Origin: Pseudomonas sp. R84
Lineage (GTDB): Bacteria; Pseudomonadota; Gammaproteobacteria; Pseudomonadales; Pseudomonadaceae
Assembly (NCBI RefSeq): GCF_009834515.1
Contig: NZ_CP019426.1
Location: 2,965,501 to 3,029,500 of the forward strand
DNA length: 64,000 bases
Reading direction: 5' to 3'
Part shown: piece after piece, positions 27,496 to 36,649 of the stretch
Position numbering within the stretch: position 1 is the stretch's first letter
Layout of the letters: each line of letters begins with the position of its first letter
The notes under the pieces: generated by a model
Database searches by the model: none
The model's input: only the letters and a program-made list of their open reading frames with translations
Told to the model about the DNA's origin: nothing
Program-made: the position numbers and the translations under genes

Positions 27496-27667
27496 CGCCA
27501 GTCCTTGGCTGAAATCAGCCGGTTGGGGTTTAAGAAAGGGACGCCCCGGCGAGCGAAAAGTTTGCCATGAATTCCGGATTGGTCTGAGGAGTGATTCAAT
27601 TTGAACTAAAAACTGACCACTGCGTCAGGATAATCAGTTGCCTTTTTCTACTGACGCGGATGACATC

Positions 27668-27904
27668 ATGTACACCTATCACATCAAATATCGATTCAAC
27701 GGAGAGCCTCGGACTTTTCTGCTTGAACTCAAAGAACAGCAGTTGGCCGTCCACGAAGCCGCGATGCATCTGCTGGAGTTACATCTGGGCGACGCGGAAA
27801 ACGGCCTGCTCATGCCCACCGCAGATTCGACACCCGAGCAGATCCTCGAACATGCCGAGCGAGTAGGGATAACGGACATCAATGTGGTCAATCAAACCAA
27901 CTGA
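27668..27904 (+). CDS. DUF6555-like small protein
   Basis: 78 residues. The start HIKYRFNGEPRTFLLELKEQ and end VGITDINVV follow the same pattern as the DUF6555 protein at 1701 (VIEYKLHGQPKSFVIRAK and FGITEVKW), so I read it as a divergent member. It lacks the central AWHWASCDAG block and carries a variable middle instead. No clear ribosome site is visible. Function unknown. Confidence 0.6.
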   Translation: MYTYHIKYRFNGEPRTFLLELKEQQLAVHEAAMHLLELHLGDAENGLLMPTADSTPEQILEHAERVGITDINVVNQTN

Positions 27905-27914
27905 CACCGATCCT

Positions 27915-28004
27915 TGTGGGAGCGAGCCTGCTCGCGAAAGCGCAGTGTCATCCTGCACATCGGTTGGCTGACACACCGCTATCGCGAGCAGGCTCACTCC
28001 TACA
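27915..28004. repeat. REP-like element (tgtgggagcgagcctgctcg type)
   Basis: An inverted pair: the left arm tgtgggagcgagcctgctcg and the right arm gcgagcaggctcactcctaca enclose a short spacer. It is the common fluorescent-pseudomonad REP doublet and lies between convergent genes. Related copies at 30606, 55923 and 59172. Confidence 0.85.
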
Positions 28005-28021
28005 GTGGTTCTGCCGCTTGG

Positions 28022-28471
28022 TCACAACCTCTTTTGCATGATGATCGTGCGTTCGGCTCCGTGATATTCATCCCGAATCCTGTCGAACCCAAGCGATCGG
28101 TAAAAACCTTCAGCCGTGATCGAAGAGGGCACATGCAGCTTGGTGAAACCCTGGCTGACAGCGACCGACTCAAGCTTTTCCATCAGCCGCTTGCCCAGCC
28201 CTTTGCCCTGCCACGCAGGCTCGACAAACACGCTGCGCACAACGTCCTGATCAAGACTGGCGGTTGCCACGACGCGCTGATTGAAGGTCGCCACATAAAC
28301 CTGACGGCTGACCATCAATGCCAGAATCGCCTGCGGTGAAAAGTTGCGCTGCACTTGGTCGATGATTTGCGCTGAATAGTTGCGTCCATTGGACTCATGC
28401 AAAGTCCTCACGATGAGTTCACTGATCACCGCCGCATCGTCGCGGGTTGCCGTTCTAATCTGAAAGTCCAT
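28022..28471 (-). CDS. GNAT N-acetyltransferase (copy 2)
   Basis: 149 residues. The acetyl-CoA loop PAWQGKGLGKRLME and the C-terminal block PSSITAEGFYRSLGFDRI and EYHGAERTIIM match the GNAT at 3251 closely along the full length, so they are paralogues about 25 kb apart. An upstream ATG at 28546 would add a 25-residue N-terminus that the paralogue lacks. Acceptor substrate unknown. It lies next to a REP doublet. Confidence 0.85.
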   Translation of the reverse strand: MDFQIRTATRDDAAVISELIVRTLHESNGRNYSAQIIDQVQRNFSPQAILALMVSRQVYVATFNQRVVATASLDQDVVRSVFVEPAWQGKGLGKRLMEKLESVAVSQGFTKLHVPSSITAEGFYRSLGFDRIRDEYHGAERTIIMQKRL

Positions 28472-28631
28472 TTTCGTTAATCCCTGAGACATTACCTTCT
28501 GGCGGATGGACAGATCACGCACCCCACGGCCCATTCGCGCAGCCATTTCCGTTCAAAGCGAAACTGTCATATTCAGTATCACTTGCCTACCCATAGTGAC
28601 CAGCCCAACGCTTAAACAATGAGGCTGCACT

Positions 28632-30551
28632 GTGTTTCAACGTCTGCTGTGTTCGCTGTCCGTACTGAGCCTGTCCATCGCCGCCGCCCATGCTGCCGAG
28701 TCTGTAACGCTCGACACGCCGCGCCTGCAGGGCATGGACAATTTCCGCGATGTCGCCGGCACCACCATCGCGTATTCCACCGCCCACGACGGTACCATGC
28801 GCGCTGGCGTGTTCTACCGCGCCAACGCGATAACCCCGACGGCGTCTGACCTGTCGACCCTCAACAGCCTTGGCATCAAAGCCGTCTACGACCTGCGCAC
28901 CCCCAGCGAAATTGCCGCCACCCCTGACACAATGATCAGCGGCGCGACCTGGCAGAACATCGACATCATCGGCAGCACCACCTCTGGCTCGAACATCAGC
29001 AACATCTCCTTCAAAAGCGCCGCCGACGCCATCGCCATGATGGAGCAGACCAATCGCGCGTTCGTCAGCGATGCTGGCATGCGCGGCCAGTTCAACAAAC
29101 TGTTCAACGAACTGGCCAGCACCGACGGCGCACAACTGTTCCATTGCACCGCCGGCAAGGACCGCACCGGCTGGACCGCCGCTGTGTTGCAGAGCATCGC
29201 CGGTGTCGGCAATGCGACCATCATGGCCAATTATCTGGCGACCAACGACTACACCGCCGCCCGCGTCGCCGCCACGTTGAAAGCCATGCCGCCAAGCATG
29301 GCCACCGTCTACGAGCCACTGCTCGGTGTCCAGGCCAGCTACCTGCAAGCCGGCTTCGACGAGGTCGCTGCGCAATACGGCAGCATGGACAACTACCTCA
29401 AACAAGGTCTCGGCCTGTCGCAGGAAACCATCTACGTCCTGCGCGGCAAACTGGTCGAATACAACAGCCTGCCGGGTCAGGCCGGGCTGATCGGCAACGC
29501 CGCCACCGGCGCCGAATTGCTCCGCGAATTGCAGAACACCAACCTGTCCGGCACCTACAGCGCCTACAACTACTACCTGCAATCGGCCATCGATGCCGGC
29601 ACCCTCGGCGGTGTTGAAACGCAGGTCGGCGGCCAAGTCCACGCCGACGCCGCCAGCTACCTACTGCGCCAAAACGCAATGATCGAACAAGCCGCCGCGC
29701 CATTCGCCAGCGGCACTGACCTCAAGGTCGGCCAATATCGCCTCTGGACCACCGCGCTCGCCAGCTACCTCGGCACCGACGGCTCGGCCCACGCCGAGAG
29801 CAGCAATGAGCACAGCCAAGGCCTGATGGTCGGCATCACCCAGCGCTTCAGCGAACAACTCAGCGCACGCGGTGGCTTCGGCTACAGCAAAGGCACTGTT
29901 GGCGGCGCGGGTGGTGAAGCCGACACCGACTTCACCTTCCTCAACGTCGGCGCCCGCTACGGCTTCACCAGCCTCGAACAAGGCCTGTTCGTCGACGCCA
30001 ACGCCAGCGCCGGCTACATCGACTACGACAGCAAACGCGACCTCGGCGGCGGCCTCGGCACCGCGAAAGGCAACAGCCACGGCAACCTCACCGGCGCCAC
30101 TGTCGCCCTCGGCTACCGCGCCCCGGTCAACGGCATGACTTTCGAACCAAGCCTTGGTTTGCGCGTCAGCCACCTCGACCTCAGCGGCTTCAAAGAGAAG
30201 GGCAGCGAACTGGCACTCGACGTCGACGACAACAGCGCCACCCGCCGCAGCGCCGTCGCCAACCTCAACGTTGCCTTCGCCCCGGTGGCGATGGGCGCAT
30301 GGCAACTGGTGCCGGGCGTACAAGTCGGTTACGAACGCACACTGGGCGACAACCAGGTCGACAGCCAAAGCCACCTGCTCGGCCTCGACATCGAACAACG
30401 CGCCGCCTTCGACAACCGCGACCAATTTAGCGGCGGCGTCAACCTCATGGCCAGCCTCGGCGCCCTGAGCCTGGGCGCAGAAATCGGCGCCAATGGCGGC
30501 GGCGACAGCCACGGCTTCAACGGCGGCCTCAAGGCCAGCTACGCCTTCTAA
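28632..30551 (+). CDS. Tyrosine phosphatase fused to an autotransporter barrel
   Basis: 639 residues from a GTG start with GAGG seven bases upstream. A signal peptide (1-21, ending AHA-A) is followed by a tyrosine/dual-specificity phosphatase-like domain (about 25-280) whose P-loop HCTAGKDRTG (171-180) contains the catalytic Cys172 and Arg178. After a linker region an autotransporter beta domain begins near residue 365 (VGQYRLWTTALASYLG) and ends in SYAF, the terminal aromatic needed for outer-membrane insertion. The phosphatase should therefore be displayed outside the cell or released. Many codons end in C, giving a strongly C-rich coding strand. Confidence 0.88.
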   Translation: MFQRLLCSLSVLSLSIAAAHAAESVTLDTPRLQGMDNFRDVAGTTIAYSTAHDGTMRAGVFYRANAITPTASDLSTLNSLGIKAVYDLRTPSEIAATPDTMISGATWQNIDIIGSTTSGSNISNISFKSAADAIAMMEQTNRAFVSDAGMRGQFNKLFNELASTDGAQLFHCTAGKDRTGWTAAVLQSIAGVGNATIMANYLATNDYTAARVAATLKAMPPSMATVYEPLLGVQASYLQAGFDEVAAQYGSMDNYLKQGLGLSQETIYVLRGKLVEYNSLPGQAGLIGNAATGAELLRELQNTNLSGTYSAYNYYLQSAIDAGTLGGVETQVGGQVHADAASYLLRQNAMIEQAAAPFASGTDLKVGQYRLWTTALASYLGTDGSAHAESSNEHSQGLMVGITQRFSEQLSARGGFGYSKGTVGGAGGEADTDFTFLNVGARYGFTSLEQGLFVDANASAGYIDYDSKRDLGGGLGTAKGNSHGNLTGATVALGYRAPVNGMTFEPSLGLRVSHLDLSGFKEKGSELALDVDDNSATRRSAVANLNVAFAPVAMGAWQLVPGVQVGYERTLGDNQVDSQSHLLGLDIEQRAAFDNRDQFSGGVNLMASLGALSLGAEIGANGGGDSHGFNGGLKASYAF

Positions 30552-30605
30552 AACACACGCGGGATCAAGGATGACCCCCAATCCAACAAACACCCCAAAA
30601 CCCAA

Positions 30606-30695
30606 TGTGGGAGCGAGCCTGCTCGCGAAAGCGCCAGATCAGCCAACAGCAACATCGACTGACCCACCGCATTCGCGAGCAAGCTCGCCCCCACA
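30606..30695. repeat. REP-like element
   Basis: Same inverted doublet as at 27915: left arm tgtgggagcgagcctgctcg and right arm gcgagcaagctcgcccccaca around a variable middle. It separates the convergent phosphatase and AraC-type genes. Confidence 0.85.
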
Positions 30696-30720
30696 GTTAG
30701 CTTTCCAACTTACGAACCGA

Positions 30721-31692
30721 TCAACCGCGCCCCCGCAAATCCGCCGGACTCACCCCATAAGCCCCCTGAAAATACCGACAAAAGCGCCCCACATTGCTGA
30801 ATCCCAACCGCAACGCCACCTCCGTCACCGACCCCAAACCCCGCTGCTTCAACACCTCATAAGCCCGCTCCAGCCGCACCTGCCGCTGATACGCCACAAT
30901 CGACATCCCGACAAACCGCCGAAACCCCTCCTGCAACGCGCGCTGACTGACATGGCTCAACCGCGCCAGATCCACACCACTGACCAACTGCTCCGGATGC
31001 GCCTGAATAAACTCCACCGCCAACTTCACATGCCGTGGCGCAACCATCGCCGTCGGCCGCCGCAACGCCTCGGAAAAGTTATGCGGCCACGCCTCCAGCA
31101 CCGCATCAATCAACATCTCGCGCAACCGCGACGGCATCAACGTCCCGCTGTTGATCAACAAATCAAACTCCGTCCCCGTGGCCAGATCGATCAACGCCTT
31201 GATCCCCTGAAACGCTGCCGAATTCAGATCCACGCTCGGCTCAAAAACGATCTTCTGCAGAATCGGTTTATCCAACAGCGCCGATAACCGCTCGGTGAGC
31301 TGAAGACGATTGATCGACATCCCGTGATGCGCGTGATCATCCAGAAAGTGCATCGAACGGATATCCGCCTTATCGATCGCCAGCCCCACGTGCGACATAC
31401 CGATAGACTCGGTGGCATGGTTGAAAACAATCTTGCCAGCAGTGGGAATGACGAACGTGATCTCATCCTGTGGATCGGGGAAAGCGACGGTGAAATCACC
31501 GTGATAATGCATCCGCCGAAAACTCACGCCATCGTGCCGACCGTAGACCCCGCCAATGATGATGTTCGACGGCAGCGGCGGATTGTCGGCATAACGATTG
31601 CCAAACAATCTGGAAAACAGTGCACCGAAGTCGTCCGAACGGAGATTGTCGGAGCGCAGGATGATTTGCTGGCGAACGGGAGTCGGAAACAC
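30721..31692 (-). CDS. AraC-family transcriptional regulator
   Basis: 323 residues from a GTG start with AAGG upstream. The N-terminal two thirds form a ligand-binding domain; the C-terminus is an AraC HTH pair (VDLARLSHVSQRALQEGFRR, then VTEVALRLGFSNVGRFCRYF followed by YGVSPADLRGRG). The ligand is unknown. It is divergent from the oxygenase gene at 31960, across a 267-base gap, which makes that gene a candidate target. Confidence 0.88.
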   Translation of the reverse strand: MFPTPVRQQIILRSDNLRSDDFGALFSRLFGNRYADNPPLPSNIIIGGVYGRHDGVSFRRMHYHGDFTVAFPDPQDEITFVIPTAGKIVFNHATESIGMSHVGLAIDKADIRSMHFLDDHAHHGMSINRLQLTERLSALLDKPILQKIVFEPSVDLNSAAFQGIKALIDLATGTEFDLLINSGTLMPSRLREMLIDAVLEAWPHNFSEALRRPTAMVAPRHVKLAVEFIQAHPEQLVSGVDLARLSHVSQRALQEGFRRFVGMSIVAYQRQVRLERAYEVLKQRGLGSVTEVALRLGFSNVGRFCRYFQGAYGVSPADLRGRG

Positions 31693-31959
31693 CTTGGCGG
31701 CACCTTCGTTTGGGGGCTCTAGGACTGGGGTGTAGGGCAGGGCGCCGAGGAGATTAGCAGAGGCAATATGACGGGTTTGTGACAGTCAGAAACATGCCGT
31801 TACAGCGCCGCGCCATGTTTAAGCGAAGGACACTCGGCAGGCCATGGCCAACATGGCAACCTGCTCGCAACTGTACTCAGCAAACAAATAGCGGCGATGC
31901 ACTCAGCGTTTGGCCCTGTTTGACACGACCTGAAAGCATTCAAGTTAATTGGAGCGGCA

Positions 31960-32763
31960 ATGCAAGCCAACACACAAACACTCCCCATCACCCTGACCCC
32001 AGAACTCGACTTCGACCAAAACGCCGCCAGCGCTTTCGGCGAATCGCTGACCCGCGAATACACCCAGGCCACGCCATTCCCGCACATCGTCATCGACAAC
32101 TTCCTGCAAGCAGACGTCATCGCCAGCATCCGCGAACACTTCCCGGTCGAACCGACCAACAACGAACAGACCTACGAACGCGGCTACAAAGGCCAACTCA
32201 AACGCCAGATCAGCCCCAACGCCTGCAGCCCGTACCTGAAAAACGTGTTCAACACCTTCAACTCCGCGCCCATGCTGGAATTCCTCGAAAAACTCACCGG
32301 CATCCAAGGCCTGATCCCCGACCCTTATTTCGCCGGCGGCGGCCTGCACGAAACCAAAACCGGCGGCTTCCTCGGCGTGCACTCGGATTTTCGGCTGAAC
32401 AAAAAGCTCAACGTTGAACGGCGGCTGAACGTGATCATTTACCTGACCGAGGACTGGCAGGAGGCGTACGGCGGCAACCTGGAGCTTTGGGATGTGGGGA
32501 TGAGGAAGTGCCTGAAGAAGGTGCTGCCGGTTTATAACCGGTGTGTGATTTTCAATACGGATAAGGACAGCAATCACGGGCATCCGGAGCCGTTGACTAC
32601 GCCGGAGCACATCACTCGGCGGTCGATTGCGCTTTATTACTACACGGCGAGTGGGGTGGGCGGGGAGCCGGGGCAGAGGAATAAAACGCACTATAAGCCG
32701 CGGCCGAAGGATCGGTGGAGTTTGAGGTATTACTTGAATAAGGTGTTTAAGAAGAGGGATTAA
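31960..32763 (+). CDS. 2OG-Fe(II) oxygenase
   Basis: 267 residues of the prolyl-4-hydroxylase-like double-stranded beta helix. The iron ligands are visible as HSDF (GFLGVHSDFRLNK, about 148) and the distal histidine in SNHGHPEPL (about 206); RRSIALYYY supplies the 2-oxoglutarate arginine. Such enzymes hydroxylate proteins, sugars or small molecules; nothing nearby names the substrate. The first half uses mostly C-ending codons and from about 32390 on mostly G/T-ending ones, a sharp switch within one gene. Confidence 0.85.
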   Translation: MQANTQTLPITLTPELDFDQNAASAFGESLTREYTQATPFPHIVIDNFLQADVIASIREHFPVEPTNNEQTYERGYKGQLKRQISPNACSPYLKNVFNTFNSAPMLEFLEKLTGIQGLIPDPYFAGGGLHETKTGGFLGVHSDFRLNKKLNVERRLNVIIYLTEDWQEAYGGNLELWDVGMRKCLKKVLPVYNRCVIFNTDKDSNHGHPEPLTTPEHITRRSIALYYYTASGVGGEPGQRNKTHYKPRPKDRWSLRYYLNKVFKKRD

Positions 32764-33125
32764 GGTGACATAGGGCGGAAATAATTAGGCTTTCTTTTAT
32801 TAAATCGCTTTTTTGAAACTATGAGGATGATTGCAGGCAGCTTGGGATCTGAAATGCTTCGGGCGAGGGCCATCGGTAAAAAAGTTGAGCTAGAAGAGAA
32901 CTCACAAGGGCAGAGATGGTGGGTGTGCCTCCTGCTGTCGGGGCGGTTAGCAGAAAAGAAAATTCGCAGGCGTTTACTTGCAAAGCCAGCCGGGACGCCT
33001 AGGCTGGATAGCTAATCGCCAGTACGCGATTGAGGTGTGGGCAGACTGCTATCCGTGCGGTCACGACCCTCGATATTTAAGTGAGCGCCGCCAGCCTGGC
33101 TCTGCTTCCTGCATGGGTACGAAGA
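32764..33125. other. Intergenic region at the left edge of the AT-rich island
   Basis: About 360 bases without a convincing gene. A 64-codon ORF (32821-33015) has no recognisable motif and atypical Arg/Lys-rich content, so I do not call it. Base composition starts to fall here relative to the left. No tRNA, integrase or direct repeat marking an insertion was found. Confidence 0.4.
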
Positions 33126-35548
33126 ATGATCGAGTCGATTAGCCTTTCTAATATCGCCACCTACAGCCCCGATAAATCCGAAGAAATCGTTGACCTAAAA
33201 CCAATAAATTTCTTCTACGGAGCAAACGGCGCGGGCAAGACCACGATCAGCCGGTTAATCGGGAATCCCGCCATTTCGGTACATTCTCAAATCAAGTGGC
33301 TGAGGAGCATCCAGATCCCAGCAATGATCTACAACAATGATTTTATTACCTCTAACTTTACTGACTCGAAAGAACTTCAAGGTGTTTTCACGCTTGGGAA
33401 GGCAGAGCAAAACCAGCTTGATCGCTTGGCGTTACTCAAGGATGAAAAAAAGCGCCACGAACAGATTAAGACGAAGTCAACCATTCTTCTTGACGGTGAG
33501 GATGGTAAAACAGGAAAGAATGCCGAACTTGTCTCTTTAGAGGCAAAACTGGTCGTTCGGTGCTGGGAGCAAAAAACAAAACATGACGAGCTTTTCAAGG
33601 GTGCTTTCTCCGGTTTGAGAAACAATAAAGAGGCGTTCAAAGCTAGGGTTCTGAAAGAGTATGCGAGTAATACTTCGCCATTGGTCGACTTGGCCGACCT
33701 GCAAGCACGAGCCTTGGTGCTATATGGTGAAGAACCTTCGATAATTTCTTCTGTTCCAAATTTGGACTTGGGACGGTTAATTGTGTTTGAAGATAGTCCG
33801 GTTTTAATAAAGAAGGTAATTGGTAAAGACGATGTCAGTATCTCAGCTATTATTCAGAGGTTGGGTAATAGCGACTGGGTTCTGCAGGGTGTGAAGTTTC
33901 TGGAGCATACAGACGAAAAGTGTCCGTTTTGCCAACAGAATATCCCCCATGATTTCGAAAAAAATCTTACTGACTATTTTGATGAAACCTTTGAAGCTGA
34001 TTCCAGAGCAGTTGCGGCTTTGCGCTCGAGCTATTTTCAGATTGCTGAAGAGATATTGGTTCAGGCCCGTGCTTTATTGACTTTTGATTGCACTCATCTT
34101 GATAAAGAAAGGCTCAGTCTTGAGATTAAATCGCTTGAAGCTGTGATCCTTGTCAACAAGGATAGAGTGGATAAAAAACTTTCCAATCCGAGCTCTGAGG
34201 TTGTACTAGAGGGACTGGGGGGATTCGGGATGATTTAACATTGATTGTCGATGCTGCCAATGTGAAAGTTTCTGAGCACAATCGTCTTGTAGCGAGCTTC
34301 ACAGCTGAACAAAGCAAACTCACTGGAGAAGTGTGGAAGTACATCGTTGAAACTGAGCTTAAAAGTACGTTAACCGACTACTCGTCCGCGAAGGATAGTT
34401 TGCAAAAGTCCATTGTTGGCATCGCTTTAAGTCGGGACAAGGCACAGGATAATATCAGCGCTGCTGAGGTCGAGATTGACAAGATTGAAACAGAACTGAC
34501 AAGTGTGAAGCCGACAGTAATTGCAATAAATAAAATCCTAAGAAATTTCGGGTTTCGTAGTTTTTCACTCGATCCGGCCTGCTTAGGTAACTCCTACAGG
34601 CTAATCCGAAGTGATGGTAAAGACGCCAAGCAAACTCTTAGCGAAGGAGAAAAAACCTTTGTAACGTTCCTTTATTTCTACCATCTGCTTAGAGGCAGTA
34701 CCACGGCGTCAGGCATTACGAGTGATCGGATTGTAGTTATTGATGACCCAGTTTCAAGTCTCGATAGTGATGTGCTTTTTATTGTCAGTAGTCTGATTAA
34801 AGAGTTGTTTTCGGAGGTCAGAAAAAAGAGCAGTCATCTCAAACAGATTTTTGTGTTGACCCATAACGTCCATTTTCACAAAGAAATAACTTACGATCAA
34901 AGGAGGAAGTCAGAGGCCTCTCTCAGTGATGAAACCTTCTGGATCGTCCGCAAACCTGGAAATTACTCTATAGTCGAATTTCATCCGAGCAACCCCATCA
35001 GAACGTCCTATCAATTGCTTTGGGCAGAGTTGAAGAAAACTCCTGTTCCAGCGCTTACGTTACAAAACACCATGCGAAGGATTTTGGAGAATTATTTCAA
35101 AATCTTGGGGGGTGTCGATACTTACGTTCTAGTCGAAAAATTTGAAGGTATCGAAAAAGTACAGTGTCAGTCCTTAATTAGCTGGGTCAATGACGGTTCC
35201 CACTACGCTCCTGATGAGCTATATGTGGCTATCGGTGAAAACATGGCAGCCAACTATATGAGGATTTTCTTTAAGATCTTCAAGGCCGCTCAGCATGACG
35301 CACACTACAAAATGATGATGGGCGATGATTATGTAGATCTAGATCCGGATGAACTTTCGGAAGATGCTCAAGATGGCATTAGCATAAATGGCGATGGTGA
35401 TTTTGTCGTTAGCACTGCTGATGCCCAAGTCCTACCCATACTCGTCCCGGTCTTATCCGATATCCCTGCCGACGAACAGGTTTCTATATCGAATGCTCCT
35501 GTATCGGTTGGGAGCAATCCAAAGATTGATCCTGATATACCCTTCTGA
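33126..35548 (+). pseudogene. RloC/PrrC-like AAA_13 ATPase, split by a frameshift
   Basis: Two frames, 33126-34238 and 34241-35548, together make one AAA_13 protein of about 807 residues. The first half has Walker A GANGAGKTT (32-40) and a zinc-hook CPFC (266-269); the second has the signature LSEGEKTF, Walker B IVVIDDPVSSLDSD, the H-loop LTHNVHFH and a C-terminal R-x3-E (RRILE) with a later NDGSH histidine, which resembles the anticodon-nuclease site of PrrC/RloC. Adding one G to the six-G run at 34217-34222 restores a single frame. RloC-like proteins cut tRNA on phage infection. Broken gene, phase variant or sequencing error cannot be separated here. AT-rich, so probably acquired. Confidence 0.8.
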
Positions 35549-35610
35549 ATACTATGAAGATTCGAGAAAAGAGGTGAAGCTACTTTCAGAAATAGGCCTC
35601 ACCTTTCATG

Positions 35611-35656
35611 GAGCTACGTGGAGCTACGTGGAGCTACGTGGAGCTACATGGAGCTA
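35611..35656. repeat. Tandem 10-bp repeat
   Basis: The unit gagctacgtg occurs three times perfectly, then once as gagctacatg and once as a partial gagcta. It lies 62 bases after the split ATPase gene. Replication slippage should make the copy number unstable. Confidence 0.9.
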
Positions 35657-35734
35657 AAAGGGCCAGACCACCATAATCTAAAATGGTCTGGCGATATTCC
35701 CAAGTGGTTGATAATTAGAAATGTGTTCGCCGGC

Positions 35735-35752
35735 GGGGGCGGGGGCGGGGGC
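35735..35752 (+). repeat. G-rich triplet of GGGGGC units
   Basis: Three consecutive GGGGGC units give three G5 tracts, with further G pairs on either side. It sits in the intergenic gap before the DUF7079 gene. A G-quadruplex would need a fourth tract, so only partial potential is claimed. Confidence 0.8.
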
Positions 35753-35799
35753 GAAGCGGTTGCGAGTTAATTGGATAAAGGACGGATGGGGTTTTTGTA

Positions 35800-36156
35800 T
35801 TGCGGCATCTTCTGAGTGAACCACAACTGATCAAGATCCTAGCGGCACTTTCAGAGCCATTCAACGACTTCCCGGTCGAGTATGATTTTGTCGCGGATAA
35901 GGTAAGAGGCGTCGACCCTGACGTCCTTTACGAAATCCTTTATTCAGAGGTCGCGCCGGTGTGTTTCACCAATCTTGTGGCCGCTGTACCTCCGGTGTGG
36001 ACAGGCTTTGACCCCGAAACTCTCAGAGAGTCGATTGAGGAAAGGTTGGCTGCGAGAGAGCGTAATTGGTTTCGTCGACAGTTCGACAAGGTGCTGGTGC
36101 GTTGGCTGGAATACAACTACGCCTACATCTGGAAGGAGATCGCCAGCAGACTGTAG
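35800..36156 (+). CDS. DUF7079 family protein
   Basis: 118 residues. The pattern EILYSEVAPVCFTNLVAAV followed by VWTGFDPETLRESIEERL matches DUF7079, a small helical cytoplasmic family often found among toxin/immunity and accessory genes, function unknown. The start is a TTG; the ribosome site is poor (an AAAGGA lies about 18 bases away), so the true start is uncertain. It follows the split ATPase across a repeat-rich 250-base gap. Confidence 0.65.
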   Translation: MRHLLSEPQLIKILAALSEPFNDFPVEYDFVADKVRGVDPDVLYEILYSEVAPVCFTNLVAAVPPVWTGFDPETLRESIEERLAARERNWFRRQFDKVLVRWLEYNYAYIWKEIASRL

Positions 36157-36264
36157 TTTGCAGAGCAAGATGGGTTCACATCGTCAATATATCGATGCAA
36201 AGCATAATTAAGAGGCGGTCCTGTTCCGAATTTTCCTTATTTCATCTGTGTCTATTTTTTGGTG

Positions 36265-36582
36265 TTATCGCTCTGCGCACGTTTCGATGTCGGCTTGGGT
36301 GGTTATCTCTGAGTCGATGCCTAATCTGTATTTACAATAATCGATAATGTCTTGTCGCTGCTCGTTCGTGAGTTTTTCTATACGTCGATAATTTCCGTCA
36401 TTCGCATGAATGTTGAAAAACTGCATTCGAAAGGTCGGATGCTTTTTGATGAAATATATTCGAGTGATTTCGCTGCCTGAAACTTCGTTATAGAAGCCTG
36501 TATTCAGAATAAGCAAAAGCGAAATTAGAAAAGCGAACATCAAATATCTCATACCGGCCTTGGCTTGAGTGGTGGTAATCAT
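36265..36582 (-). CDS. Small single-pass membrane or secreted protein
   Basis: 105 residues. A hydrophobic segment (YLMFAFLISLLLILNTGFY, about 12-30) after a short basic start works as a membrane anchor or signal, followed by a charged domain ending in LTNEQRQDIIDYCKYRLGID and a C-terminal cysteine; the two cysteines could form a disulfide outside the cytoplasm. GAAGA precedes the ATG at 36582. Family not recognised. Composition is AT-rich like the neighbouring island. Confidence 0.6.
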   Translation of the reverse strand: MITTTQAKAGMRYLMFAFLISLLLILNTGFYNEVSGSEITRIYFIKKHPTFRMQFFNIHANDGNYRRIEKLTNEQRQDIIDYCKYRLGIDSEITTQADIETCAER

Positions 36583-36609
36583 TCTGTCTTCGTGCGTATG
36601 TCTGATCAA

Positions 36610-36641
36610 CCTCCATGACGACATCCAAGCCGTCATGGAGG
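36610..36641 (-). terminator. Hairpin after the DUF6124 gene
   Basis: A perfect 11-bp stem (cctccatgacg and complement) with a 10-base loop lies just downstream of the DUF6124 stop on the minus strand and just upstream of the next minus-strand gene. Only a short T-rich tail follows. Confidence 0.6.
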
Positions 36642-36649
36642 AATTTTCT

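Noticed and set aside
27915..28004. Possible CRISPR-like repeats from the recurring tgtgggag motif
   Set aside because: The copies are scattered paired inverted arms, not regularly spaced direct repeats with spacers, so they are REP-type elements.
32821..33015. A 64-codon ORF before the split ATPase
   Set aside because: No motif, no clear ribosome site and unusual composition; not enough to call a gene.
35735..35752. A G-quadruplex before the DUF7079 gene
   Set aside because: Only three long G tracts are present; a stable four-tract structure is not evident.
33126..36582. A larger multi-gene defence island around the split ATPase
   Set aside because: Neighbours are a DUF7079 protein and a small membrane protein with no known defence domains, and no integrase or tRNA boundary was found.
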